In this document: positions 1 to 6,070 of the stretch, piece after piece
Layout: each line of letters opens with the position of its first letter
How positions within the stretch are numbered: the first letter of the stretch is position 1
NCBI GenBank assembly: GCA_903911165.1
Contig: CAIWCQ010000106.1
Location: 1 to 13,358 of the forward strand
Source of the DNA: an uncultured Actinomycetes bacterium
GTDB lineage: Bacteria; Actinomycetota; Actinomycetes; Mycobacteriales; Mycobacteriaceae
Direction of reading: 5' to 3'
DNA length: 13,358 bases
Program-made: the position numbers and the translations under genes
Notes under the pieces: model-generated
What the model saw: the letters and a program-made list of their open reading frames with translations, nothing else
The model's database searches: none
Told to the model about the DNA's origin: nothing

Positions 1-19
1 ATCTCCCTACACAAAAATA

Positions 20-25
20 TAGGAT
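20..25 (+). promoter_or_regulatory. Candidate -10 element for the first ORF
   Basis: TAGGAT fits the mycobacterial sigma-A -10 pattern TANNNT. It lies in an AT-rich leader (13 G/C in the first 40 bases), which is unusual for this genome. The expected transcription start would be near base 32, giving a leader of about 40 bases before the ATG at 74. Any -35 element would fall outside the window. This is inferred from pattern only. Confidence 0.3.
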
Positions 26-73
26 ACCAAAAATAAGACCCATAGTCGCGACTTCGACCGCCGAGACGTCGAC

Positions 74-433
74 ATGAGTTTGAACCTTGAAAACGACGGC
101 CTCGTTGGCCTCCGAAACGACGACCTCGATTGTGACGGCCTCGCCATGGTCGTCGATGACAATTGCGAGTTCGACTTTGAAGGCAAATCATACCGGTCGT
201 ACACGGATTACGTCCAAGCCAAGCAAAGTCGGACCGCCAGTATCTTCGCCGATTCCGGCATGCTTGCACGGTTCGCCGCGGAGTCTGCCGGGCTGAACCC
301 CGATGACACTGCGGCGTCACAGTGGATAAACCGGGTCACCCTGTCGTTGTTGTTCTGGCCCGGTCAGGACGAAGCGGCAGAGACTCTCATGCTGAGGTCT
401 TTCGTCTCACCGGCATTTTGCGATCAGACCTGA
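74..433 (+). CDS. Small hypothetical protein (119 aa)
   Basis: I do not recognise this protein. It is acidic and predicted to be soluble, with no signal peptide or membrane segment. The N-terminal 30 residues contain three Asp-x-Leu units (DGL, DDL, DGL), coded by three near-identical decamers at 95-104, 119-128 and 134-143. The C-terminal half (about residues 70-115) has a Trp/Leu-rich stretch that could be a small helical domain. The ribosome-binding site is weak. Third positions favour G/C but less strongly than in the neighbours. The frame runs uninterrupted and the AT-rich leader with a -10-like hexamer supports expression. An antisense ORF at 7-204 is less convincing because it has no start context and is Ser/Arg-rich, as shadow frames usually are. 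It could be an accessory or recently acquired gene. Function is unknown. Confidence 0.5.
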   Translation: MSLNLENDGLVGLRNDDLDCDGLAMVVDDNCEFDFEGKSYRSYTDYVQAKQSRTASIFADSGMLARFAAESAGLNPDDTAASQWINRVTLSLLFWPGQDEAAETLMLRSFVSPAFCDQT

Positions 434-456
434 GCGGACTCCGATCTGGCAGCAGT

Positions 457-477
457 GGTCGCGACAGCGATCGCACC
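457..477 (+). terminator. Possible stem-loop between the first ORF and the RDD gene
   Basis: GGT (457-459) and GCGA (461-464) pair with TCGC (471-474) and ACC (475-477), with C460 bulged and a six-base loop. There is no T-tract. It could be a weak terminator for the upstream ORF or a chance structure. A -10-like TAGATT follows directly at 480-485. Confidence 0.22.
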
Positions 478-479
478 GG

Positions 480-485
480 TAGATT
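480..485 (+). promoter_or_regulatory. Candidate -10 element for the RDD gene
   Basis: TAGATT matches TANNNT and sits 35 bases before the ATG at 521, which would allow a short leader carrying the AGGAG ribosome-binding site at 509-513. I see no good -35 hexamer 17 bases upstream, which is common in mycobacterial promoters. Confidence 0.28.
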
Positions 486-508
486 GGGTTGATCGAACAC
501 CTAGTGCC

Positions 509-513
509 AGGAG
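509..513 (+). promoter_or_regulatory. Ribosome-binding site that decides the RDD gene start
   Basis: AGGAG lies seven bases before ATG 521. The alternative GTG at 455 has no comparable site, so 521 is preferred. Confidence 0.6.
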
Positions 514-520
514 CGAGTCG

Positions 521-1165
521 ATGACCGATCAGGATCCCAACCTCTACGGGCAGCCTTCCGGGTTCCCCCCGCCCCCAAACCCGATGGGCACGGGATATCC
601 CCCGCCGCCACCCTCGGGATATCCCCCTCCCTCGGGGTATCCGCCACCCAGTTATCCGCCACCACCGGCCGGCTACCTTCCGCCGCCGCCGAGCCCCTAT
701 GGCGCCCCCGGCGGGTATCCGTCGGGTCCGCCGGCAGCGTGGGGCGGGCACCCCGGCGGTCTGGGTGCCCGATGGGGCGCACGCCTCATCGACGGTCTCC
801 TGCTGGGCATCATCGCGTTCTTCCTGTCCTTCTTCTTCGATGACAGCAGTCGCATCCTGGTCACCGGCCTGTTCACCGGATTGCTGACCTTTGCCTACTT
901 CGTCGCGATGGAAGTCACCCAGGGCCGGACCCTCGGCAAGATGGCGCTGGGCCTGACCGTGCGCGGACCGGGCGGAGCACCGAAGCCGGACTTCAAGCAG
1001 TCGGCTATTCGCAACGCCTTCACACTGCTGCCGATCGTGCCCTTCATCGGTGGCCTGCTGGGCGTGATCGCGATCGTCTTGATCGCCGTGACGATCAACA
1101 GCAGCCCGACCAAACAGGGCAAGCATGATGAATTGGCCGGCGGAACGCAGGTCATCAAGTCATAG
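521..1165 (+). CDS. RDD family membrane protein with Pro-rich N-terminus
   Basis: The protein has 214 residues. Residues 1-78 are a Gly/Tyr/Pro-rich tail with repeated GYPPP-like units (about 25-60), as in many mycobacterial membrane proteins. The RDD domain follows: R84, R88 and D91 lie in the ARLID stretch that begins the first membrane helix (about 89-106). A second helix spans about 112-132, the conserved GRTLGK motif is at 135-140, and a last helix spans about 168-192. The C-terminus carries the HDELAGGTQVI signature typical of actinobacterial RDD proteins. RDD proteins are multi-pass inner-membrane proteins. Some are linked to transport or Na+/H+ exchange, but the role here is unknown. 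I chose ATG 521 over GTG 455 because AGGAG at 509-513 sits seven bases upstream and the extra residues look non-coding. The stop TAG (1163-1165) touches the reading frame of the next gene, suggesting an operon. Confidence 0.88.
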   Translation: MTDQDPNLYGQPSGFPPPPNPMGTGYPPPPPSGYPPPSGYPPPSYPPPPAGYLPPPPSPYGAPGGYPSGPPAAWGGHPGGLGARWGARLIDGLLLGIIAFFLSFFFDDSSRILVTGLFTGLLTFAYFVAMEVTQGRTLGKMALGLTVRGPGGAPKPDFKQSAIRNAFTLLPIVPFIGGLLGVIAIVLIAVTINSSPTKQGKHDELAGGTQVIKS

Positions 1166-1251
1166 TCGATGCGCTGGCTGGTTATCCGATCAGCCCGCCT
1201 CCGCTACCCCGCCCGGTTCTGTTCGACCAACACTGGGGTGAGCTGACGTTC

Positions 1252-1896
1252 GTGCACTGGCCGGTGCGGCCGGCCGACGTCGCCCACCTCTTTCCGCGAG
1301 GTACCCGACCGGACGTTTTCGCCGACGGCATGACCTATGCCGCACTGGTGCCGTTTCAGATGAGCCGCACCAGGGTGGGACCAAGCCCGACGGTGCCCTA
1401 CTTCGGTACCTTTGCCGAAACAAATATCCGGCTGTACTCGGTGGATGACCACGGACGCCACGGCGTGCTATTCCTGTCGCTGGAAACATCGCGTCTGGCA
1501 GTGGTTCCCGCGGTGCGAATCGCGATGGGCATTCCCTACACCTGGGCGTGGATGCGGATCACCCGATCAGCCGATCGGATCGGCTATGAGAGCCTACGAC
1601 GCTGGCCTCAGCGCGGCCTGCTCAGCCGGTTGACAATCAGTCCCGGCGGACCAGTGGAACCGACAGCGCTGGAAATCTGGTTGACCGCCCGCTGGGGAGC
1701 GCACACCCGCAAAGCCGGTCGGACCTGGTGGGTGCCCAATGAACACGAACCGTGGCCCCTGCATTCGGCGACGATCTTTGAACTCACCGATGAGTTGCTC
1801 GCGGCCAGCGGCGTGCGGCCGGCCGGAGAACCATTGCGCGCGTTGTACTCCCCGGGGGTCCGCACCCGGTTCGGACGCCCCACCATCGTCAGGTGA
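1252..1896 (+). CDS. DUF2071 / YqjF-family protein, start uncertain
   Basis: The reading frame gives a DUF2071 (COG3361, YqjF-like) protein. Supporting features are HWPV near the start, the pattern around ALVPF, the central segment around GIPYTWAWM, and a C-terminal half rich in Trp and Arg. The family is acetoacetate-decarboxylase-like in fold; its function is poorly known and I infer none. GTG 1252 is the first canonical start codon in frame and gives 214 residues. However, the frame is open from 1132, and translating it upstream yields PRPVLFDQHWGELTF directly before HWPV, which matches the usual DUF2071 N-terminus. The natural start would be near 1165, where the sequence reads TAGTC. A GTG there would overlap the RDD stop by one base, but the codon is GTC. 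Either a rare start codon (for example CTG 1174) is used, or the start was lost, or there is a base error. The 3' end overlaps the convergent phosphotransferase by eight bases. Confidence 0.72.
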   Translation: MHWPVRPADVAHLFPRGTRPDVFADGMTYAALVPFQMSRTRVGPSPTVPYFGTFAETNIRLYSVDDHGRHGVLFLSLETSRLAVVPAVRIAMGIPYTWAWMRITRSADRIGYESLRRWPQRGLLSRLTISPGGPVEPTALEIWLTARWGAHTRKAGRTWWVPNEHEPWPLHSATIFELTDELLAASGVRPAGEPLRALYSPGVRTRFGRPTIVR

Positions 1897-2944
1897 TGGC
1901 CGGCAACCCATCGAGCGCGCCGGTGTCGAGCACATGGCTGCTGTGGCGATCCAGCATGGTCAGAAACATTTCGTCGCCGCGATCGGTGCGTGCCACCAGC
2001 ATCGAGGACACGATCGACATCATCACCCCGAAGAAGCTCTGTCGGCGCACACCGTCGCGGACCTCAGTGAGCGTGAGCGGCGGATTCGGCCCCAGTCCGT
2101 CGTGGTAGGCCTGCAGCAGTTCGTCGTAGTGTGCCCGGCGATCATCGACGTGTAGCGCGCAGCCGATGAAGTAGGCGACGTCGGTCACCGCCGGTCCCCA
2201 GGTGACGGTCTGCCAGTCCACCACTGTGAGGTCGCGTAGCGATCCGGGTCGGCCGAAAAGCATGTTGTCCAAGCGGTAATCGCCGTGGACGAGTCCCATG
2301 ATCCGGGCGGATTCCTCAGCGGCGTAGGCGTCGAAGCTGTTGACCAGGCGCTCGCAGACCTCTCGTTGCGAGTCGGTGATCGCCTCGCCGTAACGATCCG
2401 CGAACCCGGCATACAACGCGGTGATCAACGCCTGGTTCACCGGCGTCTCCCGATTGAGCCACTCGGCGTCAGCAAGAGTCGCGCTGCCGATCAGTGGCGC
2501 GTGCAGACGGCCGAGTTGGGTCAACGCGAGGGTGGCGTCGGCGATGGTGGCGCCGCGGATCTCGTCGCCGACCTCCGCCGGGGTGGCGTCATCGAGTAGC
2601 AGCGTGAAGAAGCCTGTCTGCGGCTCATACGCGGTCTGATAGCAGTGCGCGATTGGCCCATCGGGTCGATCACTCAGGCCCGGGGCAACCTCGGAGTAGA
2701 ACCGCACCTCGCGCTCGTAGAGCCCAAGTGCGAGTCCGGTCCCCCGGCTCACCGGATCAGTCGCGGCGACTTTGAGGACCACCGAGGCCGGGCCCTGCTG
2801 TCCCGCCGCGTAACTAAGGACGACCCGGTAGCACTCGCTCATCTGCCCGGTGCCGATTCGCTCGACGGTAAAACCGCTGACCTGTCCATCACCGATCGCT
2901 CCGCTCAGCCACTCCGCCGAGAGATCATCGGGCCCTTCGATCAC
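1889..2944 (-). CDS. APH/ecdysteroid-kinase-like phosphotransferase
   Basis: This is a 351-residue protein of the aminoglycoside-phosphotransferase superfamily (COG3173-like). The N-lobe has a short nucleotide loop GTGQMSECYR (31-40) and a putative ATP-binding Lys in VVLK (K58), with Glu-rich helix residues near LYEREV (75-80). The C-lobe has the catalytic motif HGDYRLDN (H220, D222, N227) and the metal-binding D243 in VVDWQ, so the active site looks intact. Many mycobacterial relatives are annotated as putative phosphotransferases of unknown substrate; antibiotic modification should not be assumed. The start is GTG at 2944, 14 bases after the lipT stop on the same strand, so the two genes are probably co-transcribed. 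I see no good ribosome-binding site, which fits translation following lipT. The 3' end overlaps the DUF2071 gene by eight bases. Confidence 0.85.
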   Translation of the reverse strand: MIEGPDDLSAEWLSGAIGDGQVSGFTVERIGTGQMSECYRVVLSYAAGQQGPASVVLKVAATDPVSRGTGLALGLYEREVRFYSEVAPGLSDRPDGPIAHCYQTAYEPQTGFFTLLLDDATPAEVGDEIRGATIADATLALTQLGRLHAPLIGSATLADAEWLNRETPVNQALITALYAGFADRYGEAITDSQREVCERLVNSFDAYAAEESARIMGLVHGDYRLDNMLFGRPGSLRDLTVVDWQTVTWGPAVTDVAYFIGCALHVDDRRAHYDELLQAYHDGLGPNPPLTLTEVRDGVRRQSFFGVMMSIVSSMLVARTDRGDEMFLTMLDRHSSHVLDTGALDGLPAIT

Positions 2945-2958
2945 CGGGATCGCCGCGC

Positions 2959-4479
2959 CTATCGGTCCGCGAGCGAGAAGTCCACCCAGGCCTCGCGACG
3001 GTGCGGATGCGGGTCGTATTCCACGTGGGTATGGCGGTCGAATACAAGTACCGGACGCTCGGTGTGGTTGTACATCGGCCAGTCATTGCCGGGCACCCCG
3101 GTGTGGGCGAACTCATTCCAGCGGGACTGGACCTGATGGCTGACCTTGACCGCCACCCGCTGGTCCACGCCGGCGGTCAGCACCGCGCCCACCCGCGACC
3201 GGTAAATGCCGAACACCGCGAGCAGTTCGGTCGCGTGGGTGGCACCGAAGCCGGTCCAGTGCAATGTTCGCGGCGCGAAGTCGTAGCGATAGACGAAGGT
3301 GGGCGCGAGCTTGGCGTGCGCTTCGGCGATCTGCCAGGCCGCCGTGTTGAAGATCATGTCGCCGCCGAATTGCACGCAGGCATCCGGGTGCGGATAGTGC
3401 GGATAGCCGGCCAGGACGCGTTCGCGCACGCCCGGCGAGGTGTGTTCCAGCATCCTTTCGATCGCGTGCTCCGTGGTCGGCAGCAGCTTGAGGAAACGGG
3501 TGAACAATCTGCCCTCGTCGGCGTTCGTTCCGACGATCAGTGGGATCTTCTGGGCGACGCCTGCTCTCATCGCCTCAAGCGGGTCAAGTGGGAGATATTC
3601 CTCGCCGCACGTGGGCCCGACCGGAGCGGCGCCCATCATGACCATGGTGCTGTTGTTCATCACCTCGTCCATGGCGTGCACGAGGTCGGCCGGACGTGCC
3701 CGCAGCAGGGCCGCGGCGGCGTTGTCCCGGGGCACCCCGAGTTGGTCGACGAACCGGCCCGCGAACTCAGCGGCAACTTCGGTCGTACTCACCATGCCCG
3801 AGGCGGGACTCTCCGCGATCGCTTGGGCGAAAAGGCCTTTCGCGTCAGGAACGGCTAGAAGTGTGCTCACCGCGTGCGCTCCAGCGCTTTCGCCGAAAAT
3901 CGTCACGCTGTCCGGGTCGCCGCCGAACATCGCGATGTTGTCCCGCACCCATCGCAGCGCCATCACGATGTCGCGCAGGAAAAGATTGTCGTCGATCGGG
4001 CTGGTCGGCGTTGCCAGCGAAGACAGATCCAGACAACCCAGTGCGCCAAGTCGGTAGTTGACCGACACGTACACACACCCGCGGCGGACCAGCGACGCTC
4101 CGTCATAGATCGGCGTGGCCGCACTGCCCAGGATGTAACCACCGCCGTGAATGAAGAACATCACCGGCAAAGGTTCGCCGTCCGGTGCGGGGCCCGACCA
4201 TTTCGGGGTGACGACGTTGAGGGTGAGGCAGTCCTCGCTCATCGGTTGATATTTACCCGGCGAAACCATCGTGTAGCGGCGCTGCTGGTGCGCGCAACTA
4301 CCGAAGCTGTGACAGGGCAGCACGCCGGCCCAGGCCTGCGGAGGTTGCGGCGCGCGAAACCGCAGTGGGCCGACGGGCGGTCGCGCGTAGGGAATCGAAC
4401 GCCACCGGTTGACCCCGTCGAGGGTGAAGCCCTCGACCACCCCGCCGGTGGTGGTAACTCGGACGATGTCCTCATGCAT
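2959..4479 (-). CDS. lipT: Type B carboxylesterase, LipT-like
   Basis: This is a 506-residue type B carboxylesterase/lipase of the alpha/beta-hydrolase fold. Visible family motifs in order are YARPPVGPLRF (31-41), SEDCLTLNV (81-89), the oxyanion hole HGGG (111-114), the nucleophile elbow GESAG with S198, the acidic residue E322 in NADEGRLF, and H415 in GATHATELL. The catalytic triad is therefore complete and the length is normal. No signal peptide is obvious. I chose ATG 4479 (MHEDIV) rather than the in-frame ATG at 4635, because the longer form would overlap the divergent lppI gene and its extra residues look like antisense translation. The neighbourhood (lppI, then the rbpA and ppm1 region) matches M. 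tuberculosis lipT (Rv2045c). A TACCGT -10-like element seven bases upstream suggests a leaderless mRNA. Substrate is unknown; short- to medium-chain esters are typical of the family. Confidence 0.92.
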   Translation of the reverse strand: MHEDIVRVTTTGGVVEGFTLDGVNRWRSIPYARPPVGPLRFRAPQPPQAWAGVLPCHSFGSCAHQQRRYTMVSPGKYQPMSEDCLTLNVVTPKWSGPAPDGEPLPVMFFIHGGGYILGSAATPIYDGASLVRRGCVYVSVNYRLGALGCLDLSSLATPTSPIDDNLFLRDIVMALRWVRDNIAMFGGDPDSVTIFGESAGAHAVSTLLAVPDAKGLFAQAIAESPASGMVSTTEVAAEFAGRFVDQLGVPRDNAAAALLRARPADLVHAMDEVMNNSTMVMMGAAPVGPTCGEEYLPLDPLEAMRAGVAQKIPLIVGTNADEGRLFTRFLKLLPTTEHAIERMLEHTSPGVRERVLAGYPHYPHPDACVQFGGDMIFNTAAWQIAEAHAKLAPTFVYRYDFAPRTLHWTGFGATHATELLAVFGIYRSRVGAVLTAGVDQRVAVKVSHQVQSRWNEFAHTGVPGNDWPMYNHTERPVLVFDRHTHVEYDPHPHRREAWVDFSLADR

Positions 4480-4486
4480 GGCACCG

Positions 4487-4492
4487 ACGGTA
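4487..4492 (-). promoter_or_regulatory. Candidate leaderless promoter -10 of lipT
   Basis: Read on the minus strand this is TACCGT (TANNNT pattern), followed by seven bases and then ATG 4479. That spacing would put the transcription start on or next to the start codon. No ribosome-binding site is visible, which agrees with leaderless translation, common in mycobacteria. Confidence 0.38.
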
Positions 4493-4544
4493 GCGAACCC
4501 CGCCACCACCGACGCGCCTGGCAGGGCAGAACCGTGCGGGCGGC

Positions 4545-4550
4545 TAGCCT
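4545..4550 (+). promoter_or_regulatory. Candidate leaderless promoter -10 of lppI
   Basis: TAGCCT is followed by six bases and ATG 4557, so transcription should start at the start codon. There is no Shine-Dalgarno sequence. The element lies back to back with the candidate lipT promoter within a 77-base divergent spacer. Confidence 0.4.
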
Positions 4551-4556
4551 GGCGAC

Positions 4557-5258
4557 ATGCGGATCGCCATGCTGCTCGCCGCGTCGGTGCTGCTGGCAGG
4601 ATGTTCCCAGCTGTCGGGGACCGAGCAGCGCGCAACCCAACTGACGCCGATTACGCCGTCGCGCGCCGCTGGATCGCCCCCAAACTCCACGAGTTCGGCG
4701 CAGACGTCGTCGGTGCCGGAACTCCGGGCACCGGCGCCGGAACCCGGCGCACCGATCGACGAGGCGATCCGCTGGGTCGAGGCGGCCGGACCGGTCGATA
4801 GCGCGGAGTACCGGGTCGCTTTGCGGGGCGGCGTCAGCACTGCACTCGGTGATGATGTCGCGTTCACCACACCGTCGGGCACCAGTTGCATGACCGATGT
4901 CCGGCACGGCTCACCGGCGTTGGCGTGCCTGGTGGATCTGGCCGATCCGCCTCGACAGCCCCCTGATGTCTACGGCGCCTGGAAAGGCGGCTGGGTGGAC
5001 TTCGACGGCACCACCGTGCAGGTGGGCTCCGCCCACGGCGACCCAGGGCGGTTCGGTGCCGGTCAGGGGCTGCCCCTGGCGGCGGCCAGATCACTATCCT
5101 TCGGTGACTTCCGTTGCCGCACGGACACAACGTCACTGGTGTGTGTCAATTACGCGCGCCAGAGCGGGGTTTACTACAGCGACGCCGGCATCGATACCTA
5201 CGGCTGCACCCGGGCGACCACTCCGCCGCCCGGTATCGGCACGCTCTTTGAATGCTGA
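4557..5258 (+). CDS. lppI: Probable lipoprotein LppI
   Basis: This is a 233-residue secreted protein. It begins with a short basic/hydrophobic signal peptide and a lipobox LAGC with the lipidated cysteine at C16. After a Ser/Thr/Pro-rich linker (about 20-65), the mature domain contains several cysteines and a C-terminal motif series (SFGDFRC, CVNYARQSG, DAGIDTYGC) seen in a family of mycobacterial exported proteins. The even spread of cysteines suggests disulfides outside the membrane. The position divergent from lipT and upstream of the rbpA region matches M. tuberculosis lppI (Rv2046), which is the main basis for the symbol. As a lipoprotein it would be processed by Lgt, LspA and Lnt; an lnt gene lies in this same window. 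ATG 4569 is an alternative start but would shorten the signal peptide. No enzymatic function is known. Confidence 0.82.
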   Translation: MRIAMLLAASVLLAGCSQLSGTEQRATQLTPITPSRAAGSPPNSTSSAQTSSVPELRAPAPEPGAPIDEAIRWVEAAGPVDSAEYRVALRGGVSTALGDDVAFTTPSGTSCMTDVRHGSPALACLVDLADPPRQPPDVYGAWKGGWVDFDGTTVQVGSAHGDPGRFGAGQGLPLAAARSLSFGDFRCRTDTTSLVCVNYARQSGVYYSDAGIDTYGCTRATTPPPGIGTLFEC

Positions 5259-5267
5259 TCCGGGCGT

Positions 5268-5280
5268 CGCTGATTCAGCG
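5268..5280. terminator. Weak hairpin at the lppI / zinc-protein convergence
   Basis: CGCTG (5268-5272) pairs with CAGCG (5276-5280) around a three-base loop. It lies between the lppI stop (5256-5258) and the end of the convergent gene, and overlaps that gene's stop codon. It is short and has no T-tract, so it is at best a weak two-way terminator. Confidence 0.3.
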
Positions 5281-5604
5281 CCAGCCGTCGGCCGCCTGAA
5301 CGGCCCGCATCAACTCCTCGCACAACTTTTTGAGGTCGGCGGCCGCCGCCCCCTCGTCGACGGCGGTGGCGACGTCCTCGGCCGCGCAGCGCACCTGGTA
5401 GACCCGGTCGGAGAACTCCGCGGCCTCGGTGACGGACAGCACCACCGCATCAGCCGGCACCGGGGTTCCCTTGACCATGGAACGCTGCTCATAGGCCCGC
5501 TGGCGGCAGGATTGTCGGCAGTATTGCCGTCGCCGGCCCAGTCCGAGATCGGCCACCTCACGACCGCACCAGCGGCACGGCTGTGGGCGGGTGCGACGCG
5601 TCAC
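5275..5604 (-). CDS. Small zinc-finger-like protein, Rv2049c-type position
   Basis: This is a 109-residue protein. The N-terminal 35 residues hold four cysteines spaced C10-x2-C13-x15-C29-x3-C33, surrounded by Arg/Gln-rich sequence (YCRQSCRQRAYEQR), a pattern seen in many small actinobacterial treble-clef/zinc-ribbon proteins. The rest (about 50-109) is acidic and alanine-rich and probably helical. A basic Cys4 module with a helical tail suggests nucleic-acid or protein binding, but no function is established. The start is GTG 5604; a TAGTCT element six bases upstream suggests a leaderless transcript. It is divergent from rbpA and holds the place of M. tuberculosis Rv2049c; whether it is the true orthologue needs alignment. 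Confidence 0.75.
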   Translation of the reverse strand: MTRRTRPQPCRWCGREVADLGLGRRRQYCRQSCRQRAYEQRSMVKGTPVPADAVVLSVTEAAEFSDRVYQVRCAAEDVATAVDEGAAAADLKKLCEELMRAVQAADGWR

Positions 5605-5610
5605 GTGCTG

Positions 5611-5616
5611 AGACTA
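5611..5616 (-). promoter_or_regulatory. Candidate leaderless -10 of the zinc-finger-like gene
   Basis: On the minus strand this reads TAGTCT, followed by six bases and GTG 5604. There is no Shine-Dalgarno sequence before the GTG. It lies 23 bases from the rbpA -10 candidate on the other strand, so the two promoters would overlap. Confidence 0.4.
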
Positions 5617-5639
5617 AACCGGGCACCCCCGCGGGCCGG

Positions 5640-5645
5640 TAGGAT
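5640..5645 (+). promoter_or_regulatory. Candidate -10 element of rbpA
   Basis: TAGGAT is a good match to TANNNT and predicts a transcription start near 5652 and a leader of about 65 bases. The expected -35 position (about 5617-5622) shows no TTGACA-like hexamer. Confidence 0.42.
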
Positions 5646-5704
5646 GGGACCAGTCGGCAACCGCGCCGCTTCGGTCTTGCGGTACGGAATCCGGCCTGAA
5701 TACG

Positions 5705-5710
5705 AGGAGA
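5705..5710 (+). promoter_or_regulatory. Strong ribosome-binding site of rbpA
   Basis: AGGAGA lies seven bases before ATG 5718. It is one of only two clear Shine-Dalgarno sites in the window, fitting a highly expressed gene. Confidence 0.75.
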
Positions 5711-5717
5711 ATCGACG

Positions 5718-6053
5718 ATGGCTGATCGTGTGCTGAGAGGCAGTCGGCTCGGGGCTGTGAGCTACGAGACCGACCGTAACCACGACCTGGCACCGCGTCA
5801 GGTCGCGCGGTACCGCACCGAGAACGGCGAGGAGTTCGACGTTCCGTTCGCCGACGATGCCGAAATCCCCGGTAACTGGCAGTGCCGCAACGGTCTTGAA
5901 GGAACCCTCATCGAGGGCAACCTGCCCGAGCCCAAGAAGGTCAAGCCGCCCCGGACGCACTGGGACATGCTGTTGGAGCGTCGCTCGATCGAGGAATTGG
6001 ACGAATTGCTCAAAGAGCGGCTCGACCTGATCAAAACCAAGCGCCGCGGGTAG
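5718..6053 (+). CDS. rbpA: RNA polymerase-binding protein RbpA
   Basis: This 111-residue protein is an unmistakable RbpA. It binds the primary sigma factor and RNA polymerase and stabilises the open promoter complex in actinobacteria. Visible parts are the N-terminal tail (MADRVLRGSR), a central beta-barrel core domain of about 28-70 including the motif around CRNGLEG (56-62), a basic linker EPKKVKPP (71-78) that contacts promoter DNA, and the C-terminal sigma-interacting helices (about 80-111). R88 and R89, known to contact sigma-A in mycobacteria, are present. Length is the same as in M. tuberculosis. It is monocistronic in appearance: a -10-like TAGGAT and a strong ribosome-binding site lie upstream, and its TAG stop directly abuts the stop of the convergent ppm1. 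A GC hairpin at 6059-6075 probably ends its transcript. Confidence 0.98.
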   Translation: MADRVLRGSRLGAVSYETDRNHDLAPRQVARYRTENGEEFDVPFADDAEIPGNWQCRNGLEGTLIEGNLPEPKKVKPPRTHWDMLLERRSIEELDELLKERLDLIKTKRRG

Positions 6054-6070
6054 TTAACGGCCCGCGCCGC
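6041..6070. terminator. Long GC hairpin with both stop codons in the loop
   Basis: GCG (6041-6043) and CGCGGG (6045-6050) pair with CCCGCG (6061-6066) and CGC (6068-6070), with one C:C mismatch. The ten-base loop (6051-6060) contains the rbpA TAG and the complement of the ppm1 TAA. It excludes formation of the shorter hairpin at 6059-6075. Without a T-tract it would be a non-canonical terminator. Confidence 0.42.

Noticed and set aside
407..1126. Long minus-strand ORF (239 codons) opposite the RDD gene
   Set aside because: Arg/Gly/His-rich translation typical of antisense frames in GC-rich DNA; the plus strand has a clear RDD domain and ribosome-binding site.
1169..1246. Short ORF from ATG 1169 as the true start of the DUF2071 gene through a frameshift
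   Set aside because: It runs out of frame to a stop at 1244-1246 and its residues do not match the family, while the other frame does.
1889..2944. Phosphotransferase as an antibiotic-resistance gene
   Set aside because: Only the general APH catalytic motifs are visible; context with lipT suggests metabolism, and close relatives are of unknown substrate.
3001..4644. Long plus-strand ORFs opposite lipT (285 and 256 codons)
   Set aside because: lipT on the other strand shows every type B esterase motif; these frames have no recognisable domain.
5686..5690. GGAAT as a SigH/SigR-type -35 element before rbpA
   Set aside because: No GTT -10 element is found 16-20 bases downstream, so the stress-sigma promoter pattern is not met.
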